Positions 32,332 through 41,385 of a DNA stretch of 64,000 bases are shown piece after piece. The notes under the pieces are model-generated. The model did no database searches. It was not told the origin of the DNA and saw only the letters and a program-made list of their open reading frames with translations. The stretch's first letter is position 1; each line of letters begins with the position of its first letter. The position numbers and the translations under genes are program-made. The DNA lies in the NCBI RefSeq assembly GCF_014642405.1, contig NZ_BMIN01000014.1, positions 54,261-118,260 of the forward strand, read 5' to 3'. Origin of the DNA: Pontibacillus salipaludis. Its GTDB lineage: Bacteria > Bacillota > Bacilli > Bacillales > BH030062.

Positions 32332-32412
32332 ATGTTTTTAAAGCATTTTATTTTGAGCCATGTGTATTTGAAAAAAAATTTGAATGTAGTGGGGGGGCAC
32401 AGGTTCCCCTAA
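32332..32412 (+). CDS. Possible 26-residue peptide
   Basis: ATG 32332 with GGAGGT eight bases upstream, stop TAA 32410-32412. Begins MFLKHFILSHVYLKKNLNVV and ends GGHRFP; no recognised family. Supported only by the good binding site in an otherwise empty 440-bp gap (32028-32467). Confidence 0.3.
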   Translation: MFLKHFILSHVYLKKNLNVVGGHRFP

Positions 32413-32437
32413 TTAATAGGAACTGAATCAACAAAAA

Positions 32438-32462
32438 CCCCTCTTTGACGACCAAAGAGGGG
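32438..32462 (-). terminator. Terminator of yfhF-amidohydrolase operon
   Basis: Perfect arms CCCCTCTTTG and CAAAGAGGGG with TTTTTG following on minus. Confidence 0.88.
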
Positions 32463-32467
32463 AGGGG

Positions 32468-33580
32468 TTATACAATTTTACCGTCAATCATTGTCCATAT
32501 AGGCTTGGCCATAAAATCAAATGGGTGGCCATTCCACAATACAAGGTCCGCATCTTTCCCCACTTCTATACTACCAACACGATCGTCTACACCTAAGTTT
32601 CGCGCTGGAAGTATGGTAATTGCTTCAAGTGCTTTTTGTGGTGAAAGACCTTCGCGAGCAGCAAGGGCTGCACATACATTTAGATACTGAATAGGAGTGT
32701 AGGGGTGGTCGGTTGTGATGCTTACATGAATGCCTTGTTCTGTAAGTGCCCGAGACGTTTCCCAAGATTTATTCTTTAACTCTACCTTTGAGCGGCGGGT
32801 AAATGTTGGGCCGACAGCTACTTGCAGGTTACGTCCTGCTAGTTCTTCCGCAATGAGGTGCCCTTCTGTACAATGTTCAATGCGAAGGTCTAATTGAAAT
32901 TCCTCAGCAAAACGAACCGCGCTCATAATATCATCCGCTCTGTGCGCATGAATGCGTACAGGTATTTCACGTTTTAGTGCTTGAATGATTGGTTTGTTCC
33001 GTGGGTCTTCAGGATATTCACACCACTGAGCGCGTATAAATGTCTCACGAAGCATACCCATGATGCCCATGCGGGTAATTGAATCATCACGTGATTGAGA
33101 GTGAATGCGTTTTGGGTTCTCACCTAAGGCAAGTTTAAGTCCGGCCGTTTCTTTCAATAACATGTTCGTAATATTCTTTCCTACCGTTTTAATAACAGAA
33201 GTCGTACCGCCAATTACGTTTGCGCTACCGGGCATGATATGAGCTGCCGTAATCCCGAATTGACGCGCGTCTTGAAAAGCACTATCGAGCGGGTGTGCGC
33301 TGTCTAAAGCACGAATGTGCGGTGTCATGGGTTCAATTGTTTCATTGGCATCGTTTCCTGCCCAACCTGTTCCTTCATCATATAAACCTAAGTGGGTATG
33401 AACGTCAATGAAGCCTGGAAACAAGTAAAGGCCTTGTCCATCAATGACCTCATCATCTGAACCTCCATCCACAGTCTGCCCAATATCTTTAACTTTTTCG
33501 TCTTCAATTAGAACTTCTCCATGTTCTATAGCAGGAGATGTAATGGGGTGAATCGAAACATTTGTAATACGAGTTTTCAT
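32468..33580 (-). CDS. Amidohydrolase (imidazolonepropionase/prolidase-like)
   Basis: 370-residue metal-dependent amidohydrolase. Metal ligands: HTHLG in PGFIDVHTHLG (residue about 60), IHAHRADD, RIEHCTEG and the catalytic Asp in TTDHPYTP. The end VGSIEVGKDADLVLWNGHPF is the usual second beta-sandwich. It hydrolyses C-N bonds in an unknown cyclic or peptide substrate. It follows yfhF by 21 bases in the same direction and shares its terminator, so the two form an operon. Confidence 0.85.
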   Translation of the reverse strand: MKTRITNVSIHPITSPAIEHGEVLIEDEKVKDIGQTVDGGSDDEVIDGQGLYLFPGFIDVHTHLGLYDEGTGWAGNDANETIEPMTPHIRALDSAHPLDSAFQDARQFGITAAHIMPGSANVIGGTTSVIKTVGKNITNMLLKETAGLKLALGENPKRIHSQSRDDSITRMGIMGMLRETFIRAQWCEYPEDPRNKPIIQALKREIPVRIHAHRADDIMSAVRFAEEFQLDLRIEHCTEGHLIAEELAGRNLQVAVGPTFTRRSKVELKNKSWETSRALTEQGIHVSITTDHPYTPIQYLNVCAALAAREGLSPQKALEAITILPARNLGVDDRVGSIEVGKDADLVLWNGHPFDFMAKPIWTMIDGKIV

Positions 33581-33601
33581 GGGTTGCCTATTTCCCTTTC
33601 T

Positions 33602-34507
33602 TTAATCACACAAAATATCGCGCAAGGCTGGTTCAAGCGTTGCATATTTGAATTCATAGCCTAGGTCTAGTGCCTTTTGTGGATATACGTATTGTCCTTG
33701 TAGAAGGAGTATGCTCATTTCGCCAAGTGCTCCTTTTAATGCGAGAGAAGGGACTGGTAGCCAGTGAGGGCGGTTTAGTACCTTCCCGATTGTTTGACCA
33801 AGCTCTTTGTTCCGTTTTGGCTCAGGGGCAGTTGCATTCATTGGTCCAGACACATTTTCGTTGTTTAAAGCAAAGTCGACAATCCCAACGATGTCTTGGA
33901 TGTGGATCCACGACATCCATTGTTCCCCGTCACCAACAGGACCTCCAGCCATCATTTTATATGGAAGGGCCATTTTAGGGAGAGCCCCTTCTTCACCGAG
34001 TATTACTCCAAAGCGTAAGTAAACAGTACGGACGTTATAATCTGCCGCTTGTTCCGCCCGCTTTTCCCATTCTGTTACGACATTTGCAAGGAAGTCATCA
34101 CCTGGAGTAGTCGTCTCTTCTGTAAACGTTTCGCTTCTTGATGTGCCATAAAAACCTACTGCGGATGCGTTAACAAGTACCCCGGGTGGATGTTCCATCG
34201 TTTTGATCAGGTCTAATACTGCTTCTGTTGCTTCAATACGACTGTTCATGATGCTTCGTTTTGTTTCCTCTGTCCATCGACTGCTATTCAAATTCTCACC
34301 TGCAAGGTTCACAATCCCGTCTAATGGGGGAAGTTCTTCTTCTGGTTTACATTCATCTTTTAACCATCCTACATATTTTACTTGATCCGTATTAGGGTGT
34401 TTGTCTGGATTCCTTGTTAAAACGTAAACCTCATGACCTTGGTGAACAAAATGTCTCGTGATGTGTGTTCCTACAAAACCTGTTCCTCCGGTAATGGCTA
34501 TTCGCAT
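33602..34507 (-). CDS. yfhF: YfhF, TIGR01777-type NAD(P)-dependent epimerase
   Basis: 301 residues. Rossmann motif GGTGFVGTHITRHF at the N-terminus, then GIVNLAGENLNSSRW, YGTSRSETFTEE and a C-terminal DUF1731-type region (LPVPSLALKGALGEMSILLLQGQYVYPQKALDLGY). This family (also called cell-division inhibitor SulA-like) has unknown substrate. AGGAGGG lies before ATG 34507. Divergent from recX as in B. subtilis; a hairpin (34568-34594) lies in the shared gap. Confidence 0.88.
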   Translation of the reverse strand: MRIAITGGTGFVGTHITRHFVHQGHEVYVLTRNPDKHPNTDQVKYVGWLKDECKPEEELPPLDGIVNLAGENLNSSRWTEETKRSIMNSRIEATEAVLDLIKTMEHPPGVLVNASAVGFYGTSRSETFTEETTTPGDDFLANVVTEWEKRAEQAADYNVRTVYLRFGVILGEEGALPKMALPYKMMAGGPVGDGEQWMSWIHIQDIVGIVDFALNNENVSGPMNATAPEPKRNKELGQTIGKVLNRPHWLPVPSLALKGALGEMSILLLQGQYVYPQKALDLGYEFKYATLEPALRDILCD

Positions 34508-34626
34508 TGGAAACCCTCCTACAAATATAGGTAATTTTAGTTTATATCAGTTCTTTAGAAAAAGCGATAGAGGAATGTACGGGTCATTCCTCTATTCGTG
34601 ATAAGATGAAACAGAGGTGAATATGA

Positions 34627-35442
34627 TTGCCAAAAATCACTAAAATAACTACGCAAAAGAAAAATACGCAGCGCTATAACATTTTCCTGGACCGAGGCGA
34701 AGGGGAAGCCTACGCCTTTAGCGTTGACGAAGAAATATTAATTGAATATATGCTTCGTAAAGGGAAAGAGCTTGATGAACCAACGATTGAAGTTCTTGTA
34801 GAGAAAGACGGTTATCACAAAGCGTATTCCCTGGCTCTCAATTACTTAAGCTACCGGATGCGCTCTGTGAAAGAGATGAGGACGTATATGAGGGAGAAAG
34901 AATACGATGAGGATAAGATTGATTATGTGGTAGACCGCTTAGTAAAAGAGGGGCTCCTTAATGACCAGGAATTTGCGGTGGCTCTCGTTCGAACACGGCT
35001 TCATACGTCTAGTAAAGGACCAATGCTTGTAAAGAAAGAGCTGATTGAAAAAGGCTTAACAGCAAATGAAGCAGAAGATGCGCTTCAACACTATCCCTAT
35101 GAAGACCAAGTGGAAAAGGCAAGCAAATGGGTAGAGAAGAAGCTTCGTTTAGATGGAAAGAAGTCTTTCAAACAGCAGGTTCAAAAAGTCCAACAAACGC
35201 TTATGCAAAAGGGGTTTCCTCAAGACGTGATTAAAGTTGTCATGGACGATGTGAAGGAGGAAAAGGACAATGATGCCGAATGGGAGGCCGTTGTTCACCA
35301 GGGAGAGAAAGCTCTTCGTAAATATGCTTCAAAGGCAGAGGGATATGAGTTAAAGCATAAAATTAAAGGGGCTTTATACCGTAAAGGTTTTCCTTTTGAG
35401 TTGATTGAACAATTTCTAGAAGAATATGTGACGGAAGAATAA
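34627..35442 (+). CDS. recX: RecX, regulator of RecA
   Basis: 271 residues starting at TTG 34627 (GAGGTGA upstream; the nearby ATG at 34623 is out of frame). Begins with ITKITTQKKNTQRYNIFLDRGEGEAYAF and has three helical RecX repeats: LNYLSYRMRSVKEMRTYMREKEYDEDKIDYVVDRL, a second near LVKKELIEKGL, and a third near LMQKGFPQDVIKVVMDD, with an additional LYRKGFPFELIEQFL at the end. Long Bacillus-type RecX of usual size. Modulates RecA filaments. Confidence 0.92.
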   Translation: MPKITKITTQKKNTQRYNIFLDRGEGEAYAFSVDEEILIEYMLRKGKELDEPTIEVLVEKDGYHKAYSLALNYLSYRMRSVKEMRTYMREKEYDEDKIDYVVDRLVKEGLLNDQEFAVALVRTRLHTSSKGPMLVKKELIEKGLTANEAEDALQHYPYEDQVEKASKWVEKKLRLDGKKSFKQQVQKVQQTLMQKGFPQDVIKVVMDDVKEEKDNDAEWEAVVHQGEKALRKYASKAEGYELKHKIKGALYRKGFPFELIEQFLEEYVTEE

Positions 35443-35447
35443 AGAAA

Positions 35448-35486
35448 GAGCTGCCACTTGTGAGAACAGGTGACAGCTCCTTTTTT
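35448..35486 (+). terminator. Terminator of recX
   Basis: GAGCTGCCAC / GTGACAGCTC with one mismatch, followed by TTTTTT. Confidence 0.8.
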
Positions 35487-35510
35487 GCGTGATTCCTTAA
35501 GCTCTACTTT

Positions 35511-35556
35511 GGTTCAGTCCAGTCTATACGTTGCTAATCGGGCGCTTCCGCTTTTG
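35511..35556. repeat. 46-bp dispersed repeat, copy 1
   Basis: Starts GGTTCAGTCCAGTCTATACG, then TTGCTAATCGGGCGCTTCCG and CTTTTG. Nearly the same sequence recurs at 35663-35708 and 45128-45173. The DNA between copies 1 and 2 (CCAGCTCCAGCGCCCAGCAA and following) also looks like a dispersed Bacillaceae repeat. Confidence 0.85.
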
Positions 35557-35662
35557 TTTGCATCCAGCTCCAGCGCCCAGCAACTAGTAGACTTCCCTCA
35601 CCTCCGGTCGATCAGTCAACATCGATTCGCTTATGCTCCTCGTGTTTCCTTGATCTCACTGC

Positions 35663-35708
35663 GGTTCAGTCCAGCCTATACGTTGCTAACCGGTCGCTTC
35701 CGCTTTTG
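35663..35708. repeat. 46-bp dispersed repeat, copy 2
   Basis: Same element as 35511-35556 with a handful of differences (CCAGCC for CCAGTC, ACCGGTCG for ATCGGGCG), in the gap between convergent recX and the SDR gene. Confidence 0.85.
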
Positions 35709-35711
35709 AGC

Positions 35712-36371
35712 TTACTGATCGACTTTAATTTCTTCTCTTCCGTCGTCTTGGTTGTAAATGATTTGTGCTACTGTGGATGGGTCTTTGAGTTTTGATGGGT
35801 TACTCACATGCTCGCTTCCATCCCAAAATGGGGTGTTCATACCACCCATGTAAACAGCTGTTACGGATGTGGAGGTTTCGGCTAATTCTTTTTGTAAACT
35901 TTCTGTGAAACCTCGTTGTGCGAACTTGCTCGCGCAATAAACGGATTCGTTTACTTTTCCTCTAAGACCAGCAGTGGAGATCATGTTTAGAATTCTGCCT
36001 CCTGATTCCGTTAAACGAGGTAGAGCAGATTGAGTCATATAAATGGTTCCTTTTACATTTGTATTAAGCATTTGATTGATGTCAGATGGAGTAAGTTCTT
36101 GTACAGGTCCAAAAATACCGAGTCCTGCGTTGTTAATTAAAACGTCTAACTTCGGCATTTGTGCCATCGCTTCTTCAACGGAAGATGGATCTGTTACGTC
36201 GCAAACGACAACGTTTGCGATTCCTCCTTGTTCTTCAATTTCTCGCTTTACGGAGAGTAGTCGGTCTTCTGTTCTTCCAAGTAAATAAATCGTATTGTCA
36301 TGGGCAGCGTATTGTTTGGCAAGAGCTGCTCCTAGACCTGTTCCGGCTCCTGTGATCGCTATGTAACTCAT
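35712..36371 (-). CDS. Short-chain dehydrogenase/reductase (SDR)
   Basis: 219 residues from ATG 36371 (AAAGGGAGT seven bases upstream; the frame opens earlier without a site). Classical SDR: TGAGTGLGAALAKQYA, DVLINNAGLG, ISTAG and YCASKFAQRGF. The specific alcohol or ketone substrate is unknown. Not close to the SDR at 2012-2791. Sits between recX and yfhH, an insertion relative to B. subtilis. Confidence 0.87.
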   Translation of the reverse strand: MSYIAITGAGTGLGAALAKQYAAHDNTIYLLGRTEDRLLSVKREIEEQGGIANVVVCDVTDPSSVEEAMAQMPKLDVLINNAGLGIFGPVQELTPSDINQMLNTNVKGTIYMTQSALPRLTESGGRILNMISTAGLRGKVNESVYCASKFAQRGFTESLQKELAETSTSVTAVYMGGMNTPFWDGSEHVSNPSKLKDPSTVAQIIYNQDDGREEIKVDQ

Positions 36372-36453
36372 GTAATGACTCCCTTTCTTTAAATAGAATC
36401 TAGTTTCTATTGTGTCCAATCGTTGCTAAAATGTAAATGAAAGGGGTGTCAAC

Positions 36454-36804
36454 ATGGAGAAACGTTTTAGCGATATGACAATTGAAGAGTTACGAGACCG
36501 TGTGGCTGAGCTTACTGAACAAGCTAGGAAAGCTGAGCAAATGGGAATGGTGAATGAATATGCGGTCCATCAGCGAAAAATTATTATGGCAAAATCATAT
36601 ATGATGAACCCAGCCGAGTATCAGGTTGGGGAGATTTATGAGATCGAGGGAGACCCGGGGATTTTCTTTGAGATTGTATATATGAACGGGGTTTTCGCTT
36701 GGGGGTATCGCCTGAATCCACAAGGTGAACGATTAGAAGTTCAAGGTTCTGAGGAGCAAGAAGCGATGCCTATCTCAATGTTTGGAAAGAAGGTTCAATC
36801 ATAG
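36454..36804 (+). CDS. yfhH: YfhH family protein (DUF1811)
   Basis: 116 residues. N-terminal helical hairpin (FSDMTIEELRDRVAELTEQARKAEQMG and YAVHQRKIIMAKSYMMNP) followed by an SH3-like beta barrel (YQVGEIYEIEGDPGIFFEIVYMNGVFAWGYRLN). This is the YfhH fold. Function unknown. AAAGGGGTG precedes ATG 36454. Its place after recX matches B. subtilis. Confidence 0.88.
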   Translation: MEKRFSDMTIEELRDRVAELTEQARKAEQMGMVNEYAVHQRKIIMAKSYMMNPAEYQVGEIYEIEGDPGIFFEIVYMNGVFAWGYRLNPQGERLEVQGSEEQEAMPISMFGKKVQS

Positions 36805-36807
36805 AAG

Positions 36808-36845
36808 AAGTCCCGCACAAGGAACGCCAACCTTATGCGGGACTT
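36808..36845. terminator. Terminator between yfhH and HAD gene
   Basis: Perfect arms AAGTCCCGCA (36808-36817) and TGCGGGACTT (36836-36845), then TTCTTTCT. Confidence 0.85.
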
Positions 36846-36860
36846 TTCTTTCTCGTTGAC

Positions 36861-37658
36861 TTAAACTAATTTTTGATCATACATGGTTTCAATCGCTTTG
36901 GCTACAGAAGGAACAACGTGACTTGCTTGGTCTTTTACAGCTTGTTCAGCTTGAGACATCGCAAAACTATGCTCGGTCAAGTTGAACATAGATAAATCAT
37001 TAAAGGAGTCCCCGACGCACGCAATCTCTTCTGGTTGTATTTCAAATGATTCAAGAAGGTGCTTAATTCCTGCCCCTTTGCTAATGTCTTTTGGCATTAA
37101 GTCAAGACATGCAGGATCCGAGATGAATGTGTCGAGCAGATGATCGAACTGTTCTTCAATTCTTTGTTGCATTTGTTTGAGTGAAATGTTCGCTCCGTGA
37201 AGAGAAATCTTGGACGGTTCAACGTTTGTTCCGAGCTTGTCGGCTAAGTTAGGGTCGACAATGACAGGACGGAACATTCGCTTTTTCATTGCCTCAAGGC
37301 CTTCGCTTTCTTCCTGAACATAAACATCTTTCTCTGTAGACACTGTTGTGATTAACTCTTCATGCACGGCTGCTTGGAAGATCTCTTTGACATGGGGTGG
37401 GTCAAATGTATGACTGTGGATGTGGACTCCTTCTTTGTCGTAACCAAAAGCACCGTTTTGACTAATGCGGTTGGCTTTTCCTTTTAGATCCATCATCTCT
37501 AGGACAGCTTCTATCTCGTGATCGAGGCGGCCTGTGGCAATGGTTAATTGAACACCGTGATCCATGATTTTCTTAATGGCTTCAATATCACGGGGGCTCA
37601 CTTCTTTCTCAAAGTTTAAAATTGTTCCATCTAAATCAAGAACAAGCATTTTTATCAT
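36861..37658 (-). CDS. HAD-superfamily hydrolase, Cof type
   Basis: 265 residues from ATG 37658 (AAGGTG upstream). Motif I DLDGTI with the nucleophile Asp, motif II TGR, Lys in PKDISKG, and motif III VGDSFNDLSMF, with a Cof-type C2 cap between about 85 and 190. Phosphatase of sugar phosphates or nucleotides; substrate unknown. Divergent from glcT. Confidence 0.88.
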   Translation of the reverse strand: MIKMLVLDLDGTILNFEKEVSPRDIEAIKKIMDHGVQLTIATGRLDHEIEAVLEMMDLKGKANRISQNGAFGYDKEGVHIHSHTFDPPHVKEIFQAAVHEELITTVSTEKDVYVQEESEGLEAMKKRMFRPVIVDPNLADKLGTNVEPSKISLHGANISLKQMQQRIEEQFDHLLDTFISDPACLDLMPKDISKGAGIKHLLESFEIQPEEIACVGDSFNDLSMFNLTEHSFAMSQAEQAVKDQASHVVPSVAKAIETMYDQKLV

Positions 37659-37815
37659 ATGTAACACACCTTCTATTATATGGATTAGGGTCAAAGATTG
37701 ATTTTACCATAAAATTATTTTATAATTTGCAAGCGTTTTTATACAAATAGAAAAGACTGTTATGATAAAGATAAAGAGACATAACTGGTTAAAAGAGTGG
37801 AAATGGGGTGAGGGA

Positions 37816-38655
37816 ATGCCTGCTTCAGCTAGGGTCAAAAGAGTCCTCAACAATAATGTTGTCATAGCCATCCATCCTGTTCATGAGGAAGTCATCTTGA
37901 TCGGAAAAGGGATTGGGTTTGGCAAGAAAAATGGAGAGGCTCTAAATGTGAGTGAAGTAGAGAAGACGTTTTTATTAGAAGATAAGGTGATGCAAGAAAA
38001 TTACAAACAACTCTTACCCTATGTAGGGGAAGAATTTATTGGGTTTATGGACGATCTCTTATCACATATTGAAAAGCGGATGGACAGTACCTTAAATGAG
38101 CATATTCACATTGCATTAACCGATCACTTATCATTCGCAATTAAGCGTATGAAGGAAGGATTAGATTTTAACAATCCTTTTTTAATTGAAGTCCAGTCGT
38201 TGTATCCTAAAGAACATGAAGTTGCTTTAGAGGTTGTTGATATGATTGAAAGTCGGCTTGGTTTTCAGTTTCCGATAGGGGAAGTTGGCTTTATTGCGAT
38301 GCACATTCACAGTGCCATCACAGATAAAGAAATCTCCCAAATTAGTCGGGACTCAGAATTAATCAGGCAACTAACGCAACTGATTGAACAGGAGCTTGCG
38401 ATTGATCTGGATCGCCAAAGCATTGATTTTCACCGACTTGTTCAACACTTAAGACGTGCGATTGACCGTGTTTACAAAGGCGAAGAAGTAGGAGAGAGAA
38501 CAAAACTCGATAACCTATTGAAAAATGAGTATCCCGTATGCTATAATTTAGCTTGGAAGTTGATTAAGATTATGCAACAAAAGCTAAAACAGCCTATTGA
38601 CGATGCTGAAATTGTTTATTTAACAATTCATTTACAGCGTTTGCAATCATCATAA
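37816..38655 (+). CDS. glcT: GlcT, BglG-family transcription antiterminator of ptsG
   Basis: 279 residues from ATG 37816 (GGGGTGA upstream), as the family begins with the RNA-binding CAT domain (VKRVLNNNVVIAIHPVHEEVILIGKGIGFGKKNGE). Two PRD domains follow, with His residues in HIHIALTDHLSFAIKR and AMHIHSAIT (PRD1) and IHL in PRD2. It binds the RAT hairpin before ptsG and is controlled by phosphorylation through HPr and EIIGlc: without glucose it is inactivated. Upstream of ptsG exactly as in B. subtilis. Confidence 0.92.
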   Translation: MPASARVKRVLNNNVVIAIHPVHEEVILIGKGIGFGKKNGEALNVSEVEKTFLLEDKVMQENYKQLLPYVGEEFIGFMDDLLSHIEKRMDSTLNEHIHIALTDHLSFAIKRMKEGLDFNNPFLIEVQSLYPKEHEVALEVVDMIESRLGFQFPIGEVGFIAMHIHSAITDKEISQISRDSELIRQLTQLIEQELAIDLDRQSIDFHRLVQHLRRAIDRVYKGEEVGERTKLDNLLKNEYPVCYNLAWKLIKIMQQKLKQPIDDAEIVYLTIHLQRLQSS

Positions 38656-38667
38656 ATGTTATTCTTT

Positions 38668-38696
38668 ACGTGTTACTGACACGATCAGGCATGAGT
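38668..38696 (+). promoter_or_regulatory. Ribonucleic antiterminator (RAT) of ptsG
   Basis: ACGTGTTACTGACACGATCA followed by GGCATGAGT, very close to the known B. subtilis ptsG RAT. Its 3' part is the 5' arm of the terminator below, so GlcT binding prevents termination. Confidence 0.88.
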
Positions 38697-38780
38697 AAGG
38701 AAAGACAATACAAATCATACTAAGGGTAACGTGTACCTTTATGAAGATTTGTGAGTCTTTTTTTACTCATGCCTTTTTTA
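38688..38780 (+). terminator. Conditional terminator of ptsG leader
   Basis: GGCATGAGTAA (38688-38698) pairs with TTACTCATGCC (38763-38773) followed by TTTTTT; the inner part has ACAAATC / GATTTGT pairing. Overlaps the RAT. Confidence 0.88.
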
Positions 38781-38850
38781 ATGTTTTAAATGAAAGCGTT
38801 TGTGAATGGGCTTACAGCTTTTGATAAACAAGATGAGGGAGGAAACGAGA

Positions 38851-40878
38851 ATGTTTAAACAAGCTTTTGGTACATTGCAGAAAGTTGGTAAAGCCTTAAT
38901 GCTTCCGGTTGCGTTATTGCCTGCTGCCGGTTTGCTGCTTGGGGTTGGGACAGCCTTTCAAAATGAAACATTATTAGAGCGTCTTCCTGCTCTTAGGGCT
39001 GATTGGTTCCAGATGTTTGCTGAAGTAATGGCGAGTGCAGGGGATATTGTCTTTGCAAACTTAGCCTTACTCTTTGCAGTTGGTGTCGCGATTGGTTTAG
39101 CAGGAGGAGAAGGTGCAGCAGGACTTGCTGCAATTATTGGTTACCTAATCATGAATGTCACGATGGGTACGATTGAACAAGTAACACCTAAAATGGCGGA
39201 GAATAGTGCCGCATATGGTCAGGTTTTAGGAATACCGACCTTACAGACAGGGGTATTCGGTGGTATTATAATCGGTGTCATAGCGGCCCTCTTATATAAG
39301 AGATTCTTTAATATTGAACTTCCTCAATATTTAGGGTTCTTCGCAGGAAAGCGTTTCGTGCCAATTGTAACGGCATTTACATCTTTATTTGTAGGTATTG
39401 CAATGGTCTTCATTTGGCCACCTATCCAAGACGGACTTAATGCTTTTTCACACTTAATGTTGAACCAAAACCGAGTTATTTCAGCATTTGTGTTTGGACT
39501 TATTGAGCGTTCACTAATTCCATTTGGACTACACCACATTTTCTATTCACCATTCTGGTTTGAGTTTGGAACGTATACAACTCAGGCAGGGGAAATTGTT
39601 CGTGGTGACCAACAGATCTTCTTTGCACAGTTAAAAGATAACGTAGAATTAACGGCTGGTACGTTTATGACAGGTAAGTTCCCGTTCATGATGTTCGGTC
39701 TTCCTGCAGCAGCATTAGCTATTTATCATACAGCAAAGCCTGAACGTAAAGCAGTTGTTGGAGGAATTATGGCCTCTGCAGCTTTAACTTCTTTCTTAAC
39801 AGGTATTACAGAGCCACTTGAATTCTCATTCCTATTTGTGGCACCATTATTATTTGCCGTACACGCGGTCTTCGCTGGTTTGTCATTTATGGTAATGGAA
39901 ATCTTGCAAGTTAAGATCGGGATGACGTTCTCTGGTGGTTTAATTGACTTCTTACTATTTGGAGTTCTTCAAAATAAAACCGACTGGTGGCTTGTACTAC
40001 CGGTAGGGGCAGTGTTTGCGGTTATTTACTACTTCGGTTTCCGTTGGGCTATTCTGAAATTCAACCTGGCTACACCAGGACGTGAAGATGAATCTGAAGA
40101 TGACGGAGATGAAATTGAAGTAAGTGAAAAACCTTACAACATTCTAGAAGCTTTAGGTGGAGAAGAAAATATCACATATTTAGATGCTTGTATCACTCGC
40201 TTACGAGTATCTGTTGAAGATAAAGGGAAAGTTGATAAAGATCGCTTGAAAAAAAATGGCGCATCAGGTGTAATGGAAGTTGGTAATAATATTCAAGCTA
40301 TTTATGGCCCTGCTTCTGATTCAATAAGAGGACAAATTCAAGATATTATTGATGGAAAAGTGCCTCGTAAAGCGGAAGCGAAGCCTGAGGAACCTGCTAC
40401 AGATGAATCTTGTGATACTCCAGCAGGGGAATTTAGCTTTGTTAGTCCGCTAAAAGGTGAAATTATGCCGATTTCAGACGTGCCAGATGAAGTATTTTCA
40501 GGTAAAATGATGGGGGACGGCTTTGCAATTCTTCCATCTGATGGTGAGATCGTTTCACCGATCAACGGTAAAGTACTAAATGTCTTCCCAACGAAACATG
40601 CTCTTGGTTTACAAGCTGAAGATGGAACAGAAGTACTGATCCACTTCGGAATCGATACGGTTACCCTTAAAGGTGAAGGATTCGAAGCATTTGTTTCAGA
40701 AGGTGATGAGATCAAGCAAGGTCAGACTTTATTGAAAGTTGATATTGCTTCTGTTCAAGAGAAAGTACCATCCATTGTCACTCCGATTGTGTTTACAAAT
40801 CTTGGAGAAGGACAAACTGTGAAGATCAATGCAGAGGGCACTGTCTCACAAGGACAAGAGGATATTATTTCAATTTAA
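38851..40878 (+). CDS. ptsG: PTS glucose transporter EIICBA (PtsG)
   Basis: 675 residues from ATG 38851 (GAGGGAGG eight bases before; the frame opens at 38806 inside the leader). EIIC membrane domain (about 1-415; [24 protein letters not shown] [12 protein letters not shown]), EIIB domain with phosphorylated Cys447 ([12 protein letters not shown]), and EIIA domain with phosphorylated His598 (LIHFGIDTV). Imports glucose with phosphorylation and signals to GlcT. Followed 18 bases later by ptsH. Confidence 0.95.
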   Translation: MFKQAFGTLQKVGKALMLPVALLPAAGLLLGVGTAFQNETLLERLPALRADWFQMFAEVMASAGDIVFANLALLFAVGVAIGLAGGEGAAGLAAIIGYLIMNVTMGTIEQVTPKMAENSAAYGQVLGIPTLQTGVFGGIIIGVIAALLYKRFFNIELPQYLGFFAGKRFVPIVTAFTSLFVGIAMVFIWPPIQDGLNAFSHLMLNQNRVISAFVFGLIERSLIPFGLHHIFYSPFWFEFGTYTTQAGEIVRGDQQIFFAQLKDNVELTAGTFMTGKFPFMMFGLPAAALAIYHTAKPERKAVVGGIMASAALTSFLTGITEPLEFSFLFVAPLLFAVHAVFAGLSFMVMEILQVKIGMTFSGGLIDFLLFGVLQNKTDWWLVLPVGAVFAVIYYFGFRWAILKFNLATPGREDESEDDGDEIEVSEKPYNILEALGGEENITYLDACITRLRVSVEDKGKVDKDRLKKNGASGVMEVGNNIQAIYGPASDSIRGQIQDIIDGKVPRKAEAKPEEPATDESCDTPAGEFSFVSPLKGEIMPISDVPDEVFSGKMMGDGFAILPSDGEIVSPINGKVLNVFPTKHALGLQAEDGTEVLIHFGIDTVTLKGEGFEAFVSEGDEIKQGQTLLKVDIASVQEKVPSIVTPIVFTNLGEGQTVKINAEGTVSQGQEDIISI

Positions 40879-40896
40879 TAAAAGGAGAGATTTTTC

Positions 40897-41163
40897 ATGG
40901 CAGAACAAACAGTGAAAATTACAGCAAAAGACGGTGTGCACGCACGCCCAGCAACAGTACTTGTTCAAGAAGCAGGTAAATACGAAGCAGACGTTAACCT
41001 TGATTACAACGGTAAAAGCGTAAACCTTAAATCAATCATGGGAATCATGTCTCTAGGAATCCCTTCAGGCGCAGAAGTAACATTCAAAGCTGAAGGTAGC
41101 GACGAAGATGCTGCACTTAAAGCAATCATCGACGTTGTTAAAAACCAAGAACTAGGTGAATAA
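40897..41163 (+). CDS. ptsH: Phosphocarrier protein HPr
   Basis: 88 residues. His15 in DGVHARPAT receives phosphate from enzyme I; Ser46 in NLKSIMGIMSLGI is the HPr kinase site used in carbon catabolite repression with CcpA. AAAGGAGAG precedes ATG 40897. Unlike B. subtilis ptsGHI, no ptsI follows: a strong terminator stands directly after the stop. Confidence 0.96.
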   Translation: MAEQTVKITAKDGVHARPATVLVQEAGKYEADVNLDYNGKSVNLKSIMGIMSLGIPSGAEVTFKAEGSDEDAALKAIIDVVKNQELGE

Positions 41164-41173
41164 TAACCTAACG

Positions 41174-41204
41174 AAAAACCAGCATCCTAACGATGCTGGT
41201 TTTT
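41174..41204 (+). terminator. Terminator of ptsGH
   Basis: Perfect 13-bp arms AAAAACCAGCATC and GATGCTGGTTTTT. Confidence 0.93.
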
Positions 41205-41240
41205 CTTATGCATTCACCCTTTACCAAGGTAGAGTATGAC

Positions 41241-41294
41241 AGCGTGCCAGACACCCTTTAGTGCTGTAGAGGAAAGCAGGGTGTCTGGCACGCT
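41241..41294. repeat. Palindromic dispersed repeat, copy 2
   Basis: Perfect 16-bp arms AGCGTGCCAGACACCC (41241-41256) and GGGTGTCTGGCACGCT (41279-41294) with a 22-base loop. Confidence 0.88.
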
Positions 41295-41385
41295 TTAGTT
41301 GGATGAAGCTACTTTTGTATCTGCTTGTGTTGGGGGTGGGGTTTATCTACAATGGAGTTAGATTGGAATGAATGGGAGTGGGAGT

